From the NCBI GenBank assembly GCA_916613615.1, contig OU744720.1:2769749-2833748 (forward strand): a stretch of DNA of 64,000 nt. Direction: 5' to 3'. Shown in pieces: positions 36,201 to 50,027 of this stretch. The position numbers were made by a program, and so were the translations under genes. Origin of the DNA: Steromphala cineraria. Lineage: Eukaryota; Mollusca; Gastropoda; Trochida; Trochidae. The notes under the pieces were generated by a model. The model was given only the letters and a program-made list of their open reading frames with translations, did no database searches and was not told the DNA's origin. How positions within the stretch are numbered: position 1 is the stretch's first letter; the number at the start of each line of letters is the position of its first letter.

Positions 36201-36600
36201 TACAAAAATCAAGTAACAAATTTAAATGAAAGAATTCTACTTATAATCAAACACAAATCTTGTAATGAATAAGGCCCAGCTTCGCATAACAATCAATTTG
36301 ATTTTGTTATTTCGGAAATTAAATGACATAATTTGACTTTAAAATTGGAATCATTGTATATGATGCTTAATGTAAACTGTTATTGAATTTGGTTTGTATT
36401 TCATAATATGATCATTCTGTATATAGTCTAGAAATAAACACGCTTTTAGGTTGTGATGAAAAAGTGTTTGTAGAATCAAAAGTCAAAATAATATTACCAG
36501 AGAGTTCATTCTGTTCAACATTTCAGTTAGGAGCCATGTTTGATCCCGACATTAACTCCATCAATAATTGTACCATGCCCACATGTCGGTCCCTTTGATA
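33249..36600. other. Gene-poor stretch; possible 3' end sequence near 34.9 kb
   Basis: AT-rich with only short frames. 34.6-34.98 kb has a pyrimidine-rich stretch and AATAAAAG at 34950, which may be a retroposed 3' end. No exon with consistent splice phases was found. Confidence 0.4.
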
Positions 36601-37039
36601 TTGGCCGTGGTGTATCTTATAGTTACACCACGGCCTGAAGTAACCTTTGATCGTAGCTATCTCATTGGCTCGCTGCAGTTTAGCAAGCCACGCCTACCGT
36701 TCACGCACTAAAGGAATTTGCTGAAGAGGATGTAAATATTCTATAAAATGGCACAATAAAAAGAACGTCAAGTTTTAATGAAGCACATTCAAACAAATAG
36801 GACTATCGAACATAATCCATTTTGAACAATTCGAAACACCATAGGCTAGTGAAAATGTACTTGAATGAAAAGTAATATAGTCTATTAATTATTTACGACA
36901 ATATAAGGTGGTCAATCATGTCATCCCACTCGCGACTCGACATTGTGGCCATGTGAAACTGAATGATTTCAAATTCAAATTTCCGGCGCAGATCTCGTGC
37001 AGATTTTGACAACGTGCAATGTGGGCGTGGTACAAAGCA

Positions 37040-37211
37040 GTTACTTCATCCAATCACTCGAGGTTGATCCAGTTACACCACACCTGATCGCTGTTTGATT
37101 GACAGCTGAATTTGCGTCTCGGACTACCGTCCTCGACGAATTCAGCTGTCAATCAAACAGCGATCAGGTGTGGTGTAACTGGATCAACCTCTCGTTTATA
37201 GATGAAGTAAC
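37040..37211. repeat. Perfect 53-bp-arm palindrome with outer inverted ends
   Basis: Arms 37060-37112 and 37139-37191 are exact inverted complements around a 26-base spacer. Outer GTTACTTCATC (37040) and GATGAAGTAAC (37201) extend the symmetry. A smaller hairpin, GGCCGTGGTGTA/TACACCACGGCC, lies at 36604-36637. Confidence 0.9.
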
Positions 37212-37437
37212 TACTACCAGCCGAATATGTTCATTAACATAATACGTTAATCAATGATTCAAAACTTTCGTATTGAATTATATATAACCTACACAAGACA
37301 AGATGATAATTTATAAAGAAACTGTAAATGTACACGTACATGTACATTAATACTTTTAATAACTCTCATGTAAAAAATTATTTCAAGTTAAATCCTGTAC
37401 CATATATGTTTTAAAAGTTTTTTTAAATATAGGTTTT

Positions 37438-37613
<176 letters not shown>

Positions 37614-37614
<1 letters not shown>

Positions 37615-39776
37615 TAATACTTATCTGTGTCACCGATATCCTTTTAAGTAACAAAAACTAATTCAATCTTTTACCAGTAAACATGCACATTCCCTTTCAA
37701 CACTACTTAAAGCATCTTCAGAGCTATATCTCTAAACATGATAAGAAGAGACGAATATCTTTGAAATTAATTTAAAGTTTAATTTGACCGAAAATGACGC
37801 AGCATTATGAAATGGTATTGTCCTGAATTTCATGATTTTTTTAAAATAATGGAAACAGATATCTCAATCTTGAGCACATGATTACTTGATTGATACATTT
37901 GATCGTAGTGCGTAATTAATAGTTATTGCTATTCGTAGGTCGAGCTCTTCAAAATGGAATGAAATTCTATACGTTAATTTATACGACAGAAACAAAGTAC
38001 TCACTCAGAAGTCATATTCAAGCACCGGTCAAGTGATTTGGCAATTAGGTCAGATTTCTTTATATACACCACCAGACAAATCTAAAGTGACCAACCAGAA
38101 GAGAATTTAGCAACGAATGCCAACTTTCGGCCAATGAAAATTCTTATGTTGTTATCTGTCCTTGCACCCGATACTAACGATTGATAGCTTCGGCTGCGCA
38201 ACTCACTTTCTAGATAAACAAAAATCACAAAGGGACCAAATTCGATTTGATTGGATGAGATCAAAATTTTTTTAACTTCTAGTTATTGTACATAAGATGT
38301 TTGTTCATTGCGTGATTATAGCCATCGCTTCACTAGTAAATAAAAAACTATAAGAATGTCTATACGAAAGTAAAATCTTAGATAACTATATTTTGTGGGC
38401 TGCAATACCAAAATATCTACCACATAGACACTTCTTATCCCTCTATCCTCTTATTGCATCATACCTATGTTAAGAAATGCCAAATCACGTTTTACCTTTT
38501 TGGAAGGTTCAATGATCGAGTGCTACGTATCCGGCAGGATTCTGAGTTAGAATGTTAGGTTGATTCTTAATCATTTTGTTTTAATCTTGTGGGATATCAC
38601 ATTCTTGCCGATATACCTTCTTCAATCATACCTAACCCGTGTACCCAAGTCGAAACGATTTTGAAACTTTATAGTCAATTTTATCTTTATTCAATTCAAT
38701 AGGCCGTCTCCAACATTGAATTTTTAACTTCCAGTGTTTTATTAGCGAGACCCCGAGAGAGTCGTAAATCTCGATCAGCGCGCTGCCTACTCTGCGCTAT
38801 TTTAACTGCGCAGCACCCTTCTCTAGCATGGTATGGGGAACCAGCAGTTTCGTACATAAACAGGTTCATAGAGACCGATTTTTTATTATTATTTCAACAA
38901 AACATCAACAAATTTATCATTTTTGAACCAATCGATGGTTCGCCAGACACTTGAGTGGTGGTGCCCAACCAAGTTGAAGAACTTGGTGTTCCACCCTTCA
39001 CAAACATTGTTAGTTCTCGCATCTCCTGATAGAGTAGCCTTCTTTGATTAACTCAGCTATACTCACATGACAATGCAGAACTGCTTTGATCCAGTCAGCT
39101 AAAATCACACATTCAGGTGGTTTAATTTCTTCAATACAATTACAAGCTCTCAATTTTAACACTCAATTAGTTATCATAACATCCTTCTTGGTTAAATTAA
39201 AAAATTTAATCCATGTATTTAAAATCATTATACGTTAACACTTCATACTTTCTTTACAATATCAATTGCAAAGATTACTTTCTCAGTTAAAACAAACATA
39301 AATATACTCAAGGATGCATTCTTTACAAAAACTTTGATGTCAAGATCAATGTAATCTGTTTTTACGATAAAAGGACTTGTTCCTGAGGGCTTTTTTTCCC
39401 AGTACCTTTTTCCGAGGACTTTTTTACCTATAATCTTATAATCAACCTTCTATCCTCAACAGACATTTTTCATCGACTTGTCATGTGATATTGAACTCTA
39501 AAAATTTGTCCATTACCTCATGATAAACTCACGAAGATATATGAGTAAATGTTTAATTTTTGGTACGTAATAAATTTGCAGATGTTGCTTGGTATGCCTA
39601 GTATATGCTGTATAAAATATTTTGGTTACAAAACTATACTATACAGAATTTGAAAATCTGAAGCTACACGACAATGAGTGTTAATTTTGTTTCATCTGAT
39701 AAAACATAATGATTGTTCATTTATAATCCGCTGGGTCATTTTAGATTTGAAAACATTTCTCTAAGACAAAACAGGT
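37614..39776. other. No gene seen
   Basis: Short frames only. 38.74-38.86 kb is locally GC-rich (GAGACCCCGAGAGAGTCGT, GCGCGCTGCC) and could be a regulatory patch, with no further support. Confidence 0.4.
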
Positions 39777-39916
39777 GGGGGGGGGGGGGGGGGGGGGGGT
39801 TGGGGGGGTCAGGGGGAGTGTTATTACCAGAGACCATAAATAGAATATATGGTCTCTGTTATAACCAACAAAATCATCAATGTGTTGGTATGAACCCCCC
39901 CCCCCCCCCCCCCTTT
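39777..39916. repeat. Homopolymer G tract and C tract flanking a hairpin
   Basis: A run of about 22 G, then GGGGGGGTCAGGGGGAGTG. The inverted pair AGAGACCATA/TATGGTCTCT lies in the middle, and a run of about 17 C is at 39896-39912. This is possibly a small TIR element or a G-quadruplex-prone site. Confidence 0.75.
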
Positions 39917-40142
39917 TCTCCCTCTCTAAAACCCCCTTCTGTCAGCCCCCTCCATTATTCAAACAAGTGCAACCTCGTTAAACGATAGAAGAGTTAACAA
40001 CGAAGTAAAATGTTAATCTGAAATGGCATCGTCCCGATACGCTCATGGAATAACGATATTAGTGCGAGCTCTCACAGCTTCACCATAAATTCCTCCCCGC
40101 TCAACACGTCAGTTTGTCAAGCAGGTCGAGATGTATGATGTA

Positions 40143-40453
40143 CCGTGTTTCCTCTAATAAGCGCTTGGTCTCCAATAAGCGCTGGGCCTCTAATAAGCGC
40201 CGGGGGTCATAGGTAGTTGAGAAAATAAGCGCCGGGCCTCTTATAAGCGCCGGGTCTCTAATAAGCGCCGGGTCCAAACCATTGAATTAATGTACCTTAG
40301 TAAATTGTTTACAGATATTCATTGTAAAATACTTTTTAACACAAACTTCAATTTTCTATGAAAGAAATAAGCGCCGGGCCTCTAATAAGCGCCGGGGGAT
40401 AAAGGGGTGCTGAAAAAATAAGCGCCCGGGCGCTTATTAGAGGAAAACGGTAA
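40143..40453. mobile_element. TA-flanked MITE with AATAAGCGCC ends
   Basis: Ends CCGTGTTTCCTCTAATAAGC and GCTTATTAGAGGAAAACGG with TA on both sides. The interior repeats TCTAATAAGCGCCGGG many times. TA duplication suggests a Tc1/mariner-type mobiliser. Confidence 0.75.
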
Positions 40454-40675
40454 TCTCGATACCTTTCATCGGAATGAATAAATATTTTCAGAGGAATAAG
40501 GTTTCAGTTAGGACTTAACGAGTGCACCAATCTAAATAAATTTAGATCAACAGGTTTTATATTTGGTCATACCGTGTTGATCTAAGATTGGCCCGTAGGC
40601 GGGTCATCCCGCTGACTTTGCCTCTGAAATCAGCCGCTCGGCCAATCAGAAAAGTTGCCCTAGCTCGCTGGAAGT

Positions 40676-41830
40676 TTAAAAAATAGAGCCATTGGCTCTG
40701 TAGCTCATCAGGCATCATATCAAGTTTGCTTTATACAGGCCAGATGAGCTAAAAATGAAACTGATGTTACCTATTGCAAGAAAACCTATACAAAATTTAC
40801 AAAACAAATGTAACGATTTCGGAATAAATTTCCTTACCCAAATGATTTACTATTATTCAACACTTTCTAGATCGCCAATATCAGACAGTGAAAGAAGTCC
40901 ACACTAAAATATCCAAGGAGAAATAAATTTGCCATAGACTGTCATCTAATGGAGAAAAATAGGTTTTAAGATTGTGACCCCTGTGACTCCAATGGGGTCA
41001 TGGGGTCACAAAACCTACAGTTTAGAATCCCAATTGGCCAAGGAGTCTACATGCAGTCTTTCAGCTCAATAGACCTTTAGGAGCTAAAGATGATGATGAA
41101 AATAAGTTTTTAAGGTTGTGACCCCTGTGACCCTATTTGGGGTCATGGGGTCACGAAATCTACAATTAAGAATCCCCATTGGCCAAGGAGTCTGCACATA
41201 TGATTTCAGCTCTCTAGACCTTTTGGAACTTGAGAAGAAGATGAAAATAGGTTTTTAAGGTTGTGACCCCTGTGACCTTATTTGGGGTCACAGGTTCACC
41301 AAAGTTACAAATTAGAATCCCCATTGTCCAAGGAGTCTGCACATATCAATATTAACTCTCTAGACCTTTTGGAACAGGAGAAGAAGATGAAAATAGGTTT
41401 TTAAGGTTGTGACCCCTGTGACACTATTTGGGGTCATGGGGTCACGAAATCTACAATTTAGAATCCCATTTGTCCAAGGAGTCTGCACATATCATTTTTA
41501 ACTCTCTTCTCCTTTTGGAACTGGAGAAGAAGATGAAAATAGGTTTTTAAGGTTGTGACCCCTGTGACCCTATTTTGGGTCACAGGGTCACCAAAGTTAC
41601 AAATTAGAATCCCCATTGGCCAAGGAGTATGCACATATCATTTTTAACTCTCTAGTCCTTCTAGAACTGGAGAAGAAGATGAAAATAGGTTTTTAAAGTT
41701 GTGACCCCTGTGACCCTATTTGGGGTCACAGGGTCACCAAAGTTACAAATTAAAATCTCCATATGCTAAGGTACCTGTACACAAAATTTCAGCTCTCTAA
41801 TGTATATGGTTCATGAGGAGAAGTCGAAAG
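40676..41830 (+). mobile_element. Minimal pearl-like head/tail plus variant core array
   Basis: A head and tail with no core (40676-40757) are followed by about six ~145-bp units of a diverged subfamily (GTGACCCCTGTGACCCTATT, then GGCCAAGGAGTCTGCACATA). The tail of the array is truncated at about 41830. Confidence 0.65.
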
Positions 41831-44800
41831 TGTCAAAACTCAGCAGCACATCTTTTGAAATGGATGATGTTCGGAGCTCTGTCATTCGGAGCGGAGCAGA
41901 GTGACCATTTAGATGAACAATCCGATTGCTTGGATGTATTAATAGATTATATTTTTTCATTCTAAAATGATTAGCGTATTTGCTAGTTGTCAATGACAAA
42001 TGATGATTGCACATCGCACAGATACTAACGTGGCGAATAATAATCACAAAGTTAGAGCATGATAAATGTCATTCTCTCCCCACAGAGGCAACTCAGTCAT
42101 ACCCCAGTAAGCCTCTGTTCCATTACGCCAAAATCCTGGGGTTCCGGCAGATCGCCCTAGCGACAAAAAGTTGTAACTTGAGATATCTCCCTTACTTGCA
42201 GCCAATGAAATTTTTTTTATTTTTTTTTATAATAAAGCTTTATTCAGAAGCCAATGAAAACACCTTTTGGATGTCCACGACTTCGGGAATACTCAACGGT
42301 CGCTCAGTGACTTTCAAAAGAATCATGCCTTTAGGTTTCTTTTTCATTATCAGTGTGAGTCTCAGAGAGGGAAACTATTTCAAAATCAGATATGTATAGG
42401 GGTTTTCATTAGAAACATATTGTTTTACAATTGTGTAAATTGTTCTTCGTTTTATGATTAATTTTATTTTAATAATTCACCAAATAAAAACCAATGAGAA
42501 GGTAAAAAAAGCGATTGTTTTGTAGAAGGAAGAGTTATCTCCCTTTGATGCGGATCCACACGGGAATAGCCGAACTTTTGTGAATGACCACTTTTGAAAC
42601 GGCGTCGCTGATTGCACAACTAACTTCGATTGCCTCCAATCAGATTTCAACCTTTCTATCCCGTATGTTAGCCGTCGATCCAGTCGAGAGCAGTTAAGCC
42701 CCGCCCCCTACGACGTGATTGGTTGAAATATTTGAGGGGACAAGTTTCAAGCTCAGGCGAGCCGGGCCGCGTATCTAAACAATGTCACTTGCCGAATCTT
42801 TTGGCTATCGTTCATGCTAATGTCGTTCATAACGCACATTATCTAACAAAAACATTCAAGATATACCTATAGCTTTGATAAATCTTCATTTTATCAACAA
42901 ATGAAGCGTAATTTTGACACTTTAACAATGCCCAGAGCGAGAGAAGTCGTCGACCACTTTGTAGACAAACGCATTTCAACTCGGAATATTTCCTTCACTT
43001 TTGTAAAAAAAAAATTATACTCGTACAATCCAGGTAATTAATAGCTCACACGTTTTACCACCAGATGTTTGATTTCATAAATCATCCACAAGTTAATTTT
43101 TTTTCATATTTTGTCGAGAAACCTTTTTTACTGAAATATGTTGAGTAGTCATTGTCATCAGCTGGTCATGGTCGCATATGCTCAGTTCACCAGTTGTTGA
43201 CAGTGTGTAAATTACACATCTAGATCAGTGAACTTAACTTTAAAAAAAAACATCGAGAATTTTAATCCTTGAAACCAAATTTAAAACTAGTTGCCATATT
43301 TATTTTTTGATATACAATATCTATAATGCTAATTATTGATATATCTTTTTATATTGACACAGATATCATATGATAATCATGAAAAGTCAATATTCTCAAA
43401 ATATTATTCCAGTATATGTAATTTATAATATCCTTACAATGATAATCATATTCACGTTTCCTTCAAATGCTACCTTCCTTTTGAATAAATTTAACTACCA
43501 AAATTTTAATGAGTCTACCTTCAAAAATCAATTGACTGTATCTATAAATCATTAAAGATGAATTTTGAATCACAAACACCATTAGAAAATATCATTACAC
43601 TACATACAATCAAAGTTTTCATTTATGTTTTGCTTTTTAAAAGTCATATTTCATTCAGGATCTGGAAAATACAAATCTGGGGTAATCTAGATCAACAGAT
43701 CTTATATTTTGTCTTTATAGCCAAATATGAATGTTCTATGAGATAGATTTGAAGAAACAGTAAAATGGGATGAGAAACAATTATCAGTGAACATATGAGT
43801 CAACAGCAGTAGAAAATGTCTTTATAGCCAAATATGAATGTTTTATGGCATAGATTAGAACCACTAACATCTACTGTAATTGGAATGTAACAGGGATGAT
43901 TTTTATTTGACATTAAAAAATATATATTTGACAGGCTTCATTCAGGATCTGGAAGACATCAATCTAAGTAAATTTATATCAACAGATCTTATATTTTTTC
44001 ATTCAAGTTGATTAACAGTAGGACCTTATCCTGCTTCTAAAAAAACTTGGTGATCCAAATTTATTTAGATTGGGAAAATATGGTTATGATAAAATAATTC
44101 AATTAGAAAGGCTTACAGCAATACATACATATCACTATACATAATTATTTTAGAGAATTCAAAACTGAATATAATTGTTAAAACAATATTTTTGTGTGAA
44201 AATAACACAATATCAGGGATCCTGGAATTAATCAATCTTGGAAATAAAAAATTAATCTTTGCTTAACATAAATATTGCATTTCATGTTTCCAAAGTAAAA
44301 ACATGCATTAGGATTAGATTTAAAACAATTGTCAGGGAACATATGAGTCAACAGCAATAAAAAATGTCTTTTCAAGATTTCACATGTATGTGAAATATTA
44401 TTTTTTGATTTATTATTTTGGTTTGTCTTATTGTATTCCCTGGTACACCTAAAAATCATGGACATATATGCACCAAGTTTTATTTGATTGATAAAGAATA
44501 GAAATCAGATGTACTTTTGTTAACTGATCTTTGGTCACTTAATTTACCCCATCTTAAAATGATAGTTTTGAACAGTTTGGGTTATTGACTCATTCAAAAT
44601 TTTATTGTTATAGCTTTGACAGAAAAGTTAATTGTTGTATAGCTGATATACCTAGACTTCAGGGATTACTTTGGACAGGGATTTTGGGATATTTACCAAT
44701 ATATGTATCAATATATCCCATTATCAATACTAATGAGGGGAGAAGGTCTCATTGCAAAAATCAAAACTTTTAATTTTCTTCTCAAACATCCCATTGCATT

Positions 44801-45292
44801 CTCTAAAAATCCCATTATATCAGGCTAAGGGAATTTTTTTATCCCTTTCATACTTTGAACCAGGGTGTTCCCTGAGACTTGCAGCAATTAATCAATGAGG
44901 CAATCAAGCAATTTTTTTTGTATAGCTAGGTTTTCATTGATCAAATATTTGGAAATAAATCTAACCATTGAAGTGAAAAATTTAAATATTTGAAATGAAC
45001 ATTATTGATATTCCATGTTTTATCTTACAGGCAAGTTTATTTTCAAGTTGTGTTAGTCTATTAAATACCTGAAAGGTTATGGGACATAGCCTACTGTTTG
45101 AAAGCTATGTATACATAAATTAATCTTATGGGTTGGGGCATAATACATAATTATGGAACATAATGAGTATAAAAAAGGAAATGCAGAAAAAGCTTATATT
45201 TATTAAATATTCAATGTCTGCCAGTTTCTTTGATATTTAATTATATTTGAGTGGGATATTTCACCGTATTTGGCACAACAAGTCGTTTAACA

Positions 45293-47270
45293 TACAGTCA
45301 GCGGCCAAAAGTCTGTTCGCAACAACGTAATTTCTCATAGAGTACGTCCGGGTAATTCCGCTCATGAGGGTAATTCCGCTCGGTAACATAAAATCTGTCA
45401 TTACAAATAAAATTTGTTTTGTTTTTGTGTATACTTTGCATATTTCACAACTTCATTTCAATATTTTGTTATTCATGACATGCAACAAAATTTTCTTAAT
45501 TGTAATAATTTGAATAATTCAAGAAAACTAAAGTTTTGTTTTCCCGCGCTTTCCTTTTCGCCATTTCTATCAGATTGATGGCCGTTGGATGTTGGCAGTC
45601 AGTCAAACCCAGTCGGCACTCATTGATAAATCAACATAAACTTGAGTGGTGCTAAATGTTTAAATGAGCAATAAAATACTCCAAGATATCCTTTGCGATG
45701 TGGCTTTCATACAGTAATTTTTGGATATAATGAAAAATCTATGAATTTAATGTGAGCGGAATAAGCCTCCATTATTTTTGACGATAATTGGAAGTAGTTT
45801 AATTCCGCTCACAATAAGATATGACGTCATTCTTCCCTTGCTAATAATTTTCTTGAATAAATAGACGTTCAAGAAGTTATCGTTTACAATTGCAGGTGAA
45901 TTTAGAATTATTTGATAAAAATCACAATAGTATTTCTAATCATATTTTTGTAACATCTCAATTTGATATAACCGTAACCATACATGTATATCATAAGAGG
46001 AAGATAGATCAAATAGACAATAGATATAATTAAGCGACAAATTCAACCTGCATCAGACTCTTTGCTCTCTGTTGTACAACTTAGACATAAAATGACAGGC
46101 CATGCTTAAACTTCGGCTTTTGCTTGAAGTTTAATAATGGCCTTACGCCTACATTGTTTTGTAATAGAAACTTTAAGTTGACCTTTAAACTCATATCATG
46201 CATCTGAAATTTTCCAAAAATATTCATGTGAATTGAATAATTAGGCCTATTTGTTTTCAGAATTGTTACAAGTTTATGCGAATGATCACAAGTTAAACAC
46301 CAGTTATCATCATAACATCGAGTTTGGAATGATTTGGAAATTTGGTGTATTATTTATATATATATATTTAAGTTCTTAAGAACTTAAGAGTACATTCTTG
46401 AAGTTGGTTTTGGAAATGAGTCAAGCATTTTGAATACCAAGTGTTTAAAACATGTTGGTAAATGGTCGTACCTAAAAGAATAATTTATTAATAACAAAAT
46501 ATAAACATTGATACTGAAACTACTGTAAAAATATGAATTGATACCATTTATGGTGTAAAAACGTATTATTTTGGTACTGAGCGGAATTACCCACAGGGGT
46601 GAGCGGAATTAGCCCCAGCTGATCGGAATTAGCCTACTCGTGAACTACGACGTTATTGCCTGATTGTCTTAATTAATGAGGGTATTTTTTAATAAAAATG
46701 TTCAATCTATGAAGCTGAAATGCTTATTTTCCTGGCTGAATTAAAATATTTGGTCCATATCTTATTGTGATGTGTCTATATGAGATCGCGTCCAAAAGTG
46801 AGCGGAAATACCCGGACGTACTCTATACTGACATGTTAATAAGCAATGACAAGAATAATTTTTATGAAATAAATAAAAGTCCATTTGTTGTGATATTTTG
46901 CATATTGCTTAGAAATCATCTCGGCTACATTCATGAAATAACCATCTATCTCTGCGTTGATTAGTTATTGGATGATACACATTTAATCATCACATGTACA
47001 TCTTTTGATTTCATTGTCCCATTGACGGCCATGTTTAACGTAATCGACATGTTTCATGTGTGTTATCAAATAACATGTATATTTCTTAATAATCATCGGG
47101 TAATTGAATGAAAATTATGATATTATAGCCCTGATGATTTCCGACATGCTGGTAGAGATTTCAAAATGAATCAACAAACGTTTCATTCATGAAAATTATT
47201 CTCGCAATTGAAAATTAACATGTAAGTCTATGGGAATTACGTCAGTGCAAACAGACTTTTGTGTAGTGAG
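45293..47270. mobile_element. TIR element split by a nested transposon
   Basis: CAAAAGTCTGTTCGCAACAA and the inverted TTGTGTAGTGAG-side sequence (GCAAACAGACTTTTG) bound about 2 kb, of which 1.49 kb is the nested element at 45338-46825. Confidence 0.5.
45338..46825. mobile_element. TIR element with iterated GAGCGGAATTA ends
   Basis: Ends TAGAGTACGTCCGGGTAATT and the complement of GTACTCTA-side sequence form ~28-bp TIRs. GGTAATTCCGCTC or its complement recurs at least eight times, mostly near the ends. TA lies at both edges. No transposase frame. Confidence 0.75.
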
Positions 47271-48853
47271 CCTTTTCCACAATTTTAGCGATGGAAAACG
47301 GTAACCTTGTTACCCTACACAATGAGGAATACTTCTGTCATGACATCGATGCATAAATATCGTAAAGAACGCCATTTTAAATATTATTTGCAACAACAGA
47401 ATCGAGCCGCCATTATCGCGTTGTTTGTCCCCAGAAGTAAAGTTGACAAATTCGCGTAGCGAAATCGCCGCTCTGATTGGCTGATATAACGCATGCGCGA
47501 GATTTGATTGACAGACTGGAACAGAGGCTAAATTCAGGTATGACTGAGTTGCCTCTGTGGGGAGAGAATGGATAAATGTCAACATTTACGAAAATCCTCA
47601 TGCAAGGGGAGGTAACTCCTTTTTTATCAAACTAGTTTGTACTAATTTTTTTCGTTTCCATCCAAATAATTTTAAAAATAGTGATTTTTTGTCAATCATA
47701 AATCTAAAAATGTTTCATACAACAAAAATAAAGCCAACCTACTGATATTTTTATTATCAGTATCAAAAACAAGATCTATTTTTCACAATGCACACTGTTA
47801 TTGAGAACAGGCCATAAGTTATCATATGTTTCTTCCGTTCACACATTGAATGAGCGACTATGAACTGTTTGTGACGTCGTCGAATTTGATTGATCAAATC
47901 GCGAATTCGATATTTGCATACGAAAGGTCACCGGGACGACCTCTCACACTGGTCAATCTTAGATCAACAGTATGACCAAATATTAAACCTGTTGATCTAA
48001 ATTTATTTAGATTGCGAGTGCACCTGTATTTAAGTATCCCCTTCTTGCTGAAAGGTTTTTGTCACTAAGTTGGTATATGATGTAAAGTTTAATCTTATCT
48101 CCTTTAAGAATCACTACACAAGCAAGCTTTTTAGTCGCTGTAAAAAGTCACTTGAAATATTGTTAAATAAATAAAGGTTTTAATCATAAGAAAGCTATTC
48201 TTTCTTTATAGAAATATATGTTTGATTACTCTTTATTCTTGCATAGTTACCACGCGCATTCAAGTGTACTCTCACATAGCTTGATTCTGTATATAAGTAA
48301 GAACAACTGGGGCATGAATATCGTCGTTTAATTGAACTATCGTTAAAAAAATAAAAGTTGATATCATCCAAAGGTACTCTGTATAACTTTAATATTTATA
48401 TATTCTTGCTTATTGCCTTTAAGTCTACCCACCCTCGAATCTTCATTTCTTGTATAAACAAGACAAAATCGGGAATGAACATAGGCGCCGTGCACGTTTT
48501 TAAAGTCGCTGTTGTTCCATCACCAGTTAAATAAAATAACATATGAACTTTTATGTCTTCTTTTAAACATAAAAAGTTTGATGTTGCTAAAGTCTAGCAT
48601 ATTGTTCTGACCCACCTTGTAGCTTGAGCTCCGAGCACGTTTTTAAAATCGCTTTCAATAAATGGAAATATCATTGAATGAGGAAAATTTATTTCATATG
48701 ATAGGTAGTCATGCCCTCTTTGCAAATATATAAGTTTGAAATTTCTACATTCTAGCATATTGTTGCCACGCGACTTTAAGACAAACTGGGGAATGAACAT
48801 AGGCTCCGAGCACGTTTTTCAATACGTTGTCGTTCACGGGAAATATTGTTAAA

Positions 48854-49547
48854 CTAGATTAGTGTTTGCGGGACACCGCAAAAACAGAGCAGCCCCGAAA
48901 CTTGGGGTTTCGCCTTACCCTGTTCCGCCTTCTACAAGCCTCAGCATATTGGGCATTTTCTTGTGACCTTGACGTTTGACACTCAAGGTCACGCAATCAA
49001 TGAACATATTTCATTGAAAATAACATTATTGTATCGAATTAAAGTGTTTCAAGTTAAAATAATCCATTTTCTCAATATTTGTTGACCTTGCTGTGACCTT
49101 GACCTTTGACAGTTCGTACCCAAAACCTTTCCAAAATTTTGTACTTCTCAAGAGATAATATATACAAAATTTAAACTTCATAGCACAAAAACTTTTTTTT
49201 TGTGATTTTATAGCTCATGACCTTGACCTTTGACCTTGAAAGTGAACATGTCATTCTAAGTCCCCAGAGGTGTAAACAATGACACATGTTTATGAGTTCT
49301 GAAAAGCTTAACGGGATTAAGTTATATCCAAATTAGTTGCACATTTAAATAACACAAATCTAATGACCTTGACCTTTGACCTTCAAGGTTACACGATCAA
49401 TGAACACTTTTCATTGAGTATAACAATCATCTATTGATTAAAAGTGTTCATAGTTAAAATAAAGCATTTTCGCAAAACCATGCTAAAGTCGTGACCTTGC
49501 TGTGACCTTGACCTGATAGCAGCCCCGTCCTTAGACGGGGCTGCTAA
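48854..49547 (+). mobile_element. Helitron/Helentron-like nonautonomous element, family C
   Basis: The head has TTTGCGGGACACCGCAAA. The interior has repeated GTGACCTTGACCTTTGAC units. It ends with a perfect 12-bp stem and 4-nt loop (49518-49545, AGCAGCCCCGTC/GACGGGGCTGCT) and then AA. It interrupts a satellite unit at TTAAA^TAAA, so both borders are visible. There is no clear terminal inverted repeat. The 3' hairpin fits Helitron-type ends. Confidence 0.7.
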
Positions 49548-50027
49548 TAAATCAAAGAAGATCTCATCTGAAAGGTAGTTATGTCCACTTTGTAAATATC
49601 TAAGTATTTTATTTCTAAATTCTAGCAAAGTGTTGTCACGCGTCTTTAAGTACCTCTCCTTGTAGTTTGATTCCCTATATAAATAAGACCAAATAGGGAA
49701 TGAACATAGGCTCCGAGCACGTTTTTCAAGTCGCTGTTGTTCACTGGAAATATCGTTAAATAAAGGAAAGTTGAAATCATCTGAAAGGTTGTTATGTCCT
49801 CTTTGTAAATATATAAGTTTGATATTTCTATATTAAAGCTTATTGTTGTCACGCGCCTTTAAATTTACACACCCTCGAATCCTCATTCCCTATATAAATA
49901 AGACCAAGTGGGGAATGAACATAGGCTCCGAGCACGTTTTTCAAGTCGCTGTCGTTCACTGGAAATATCGTTAAATACATGAAAGTTGATATCATCTGAA
50001 AGGTAGTTATGTCCTCTTTGTAAATAT

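Larger units (their letters stand above)
42058..47580. repeat. Inverted pair of 65-bp segments inside the 7.5-kb unit
   Basis: ATTCTCTCCCCACAGAGGCA ... GCCTCTGTTCCA at 42069-42122 is mirrored at 47516-47575. Weak similarity may continue inward (GTAACTTG vs CAACTTTAC). Confidence 0.6.
40521..48024. mobile_element. 7.5-kb unit bounded by ~70-bp inverted repeats
   Basis: 40521-40589 and 47954-48024 pair as inverted complements (AATCTAAATAAATTTAGATC, then AACAGGTTT and TATTTGGTCATAC, then GTTGATCTAAGATTG). Partial copies of the same motif occur at 43685, 43963 and 44055. No long frame is present inside. It could be a nonautonomous transposon with nested insertions or an inverted pair of smaller elements. 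Confidence 0.5.

Noticed and set aside
38740..38860. GC-rich patch considered as a tRNA or promoter
   Set aside because: No cloverleaf, A/B boxes or nearby exon could be identified.
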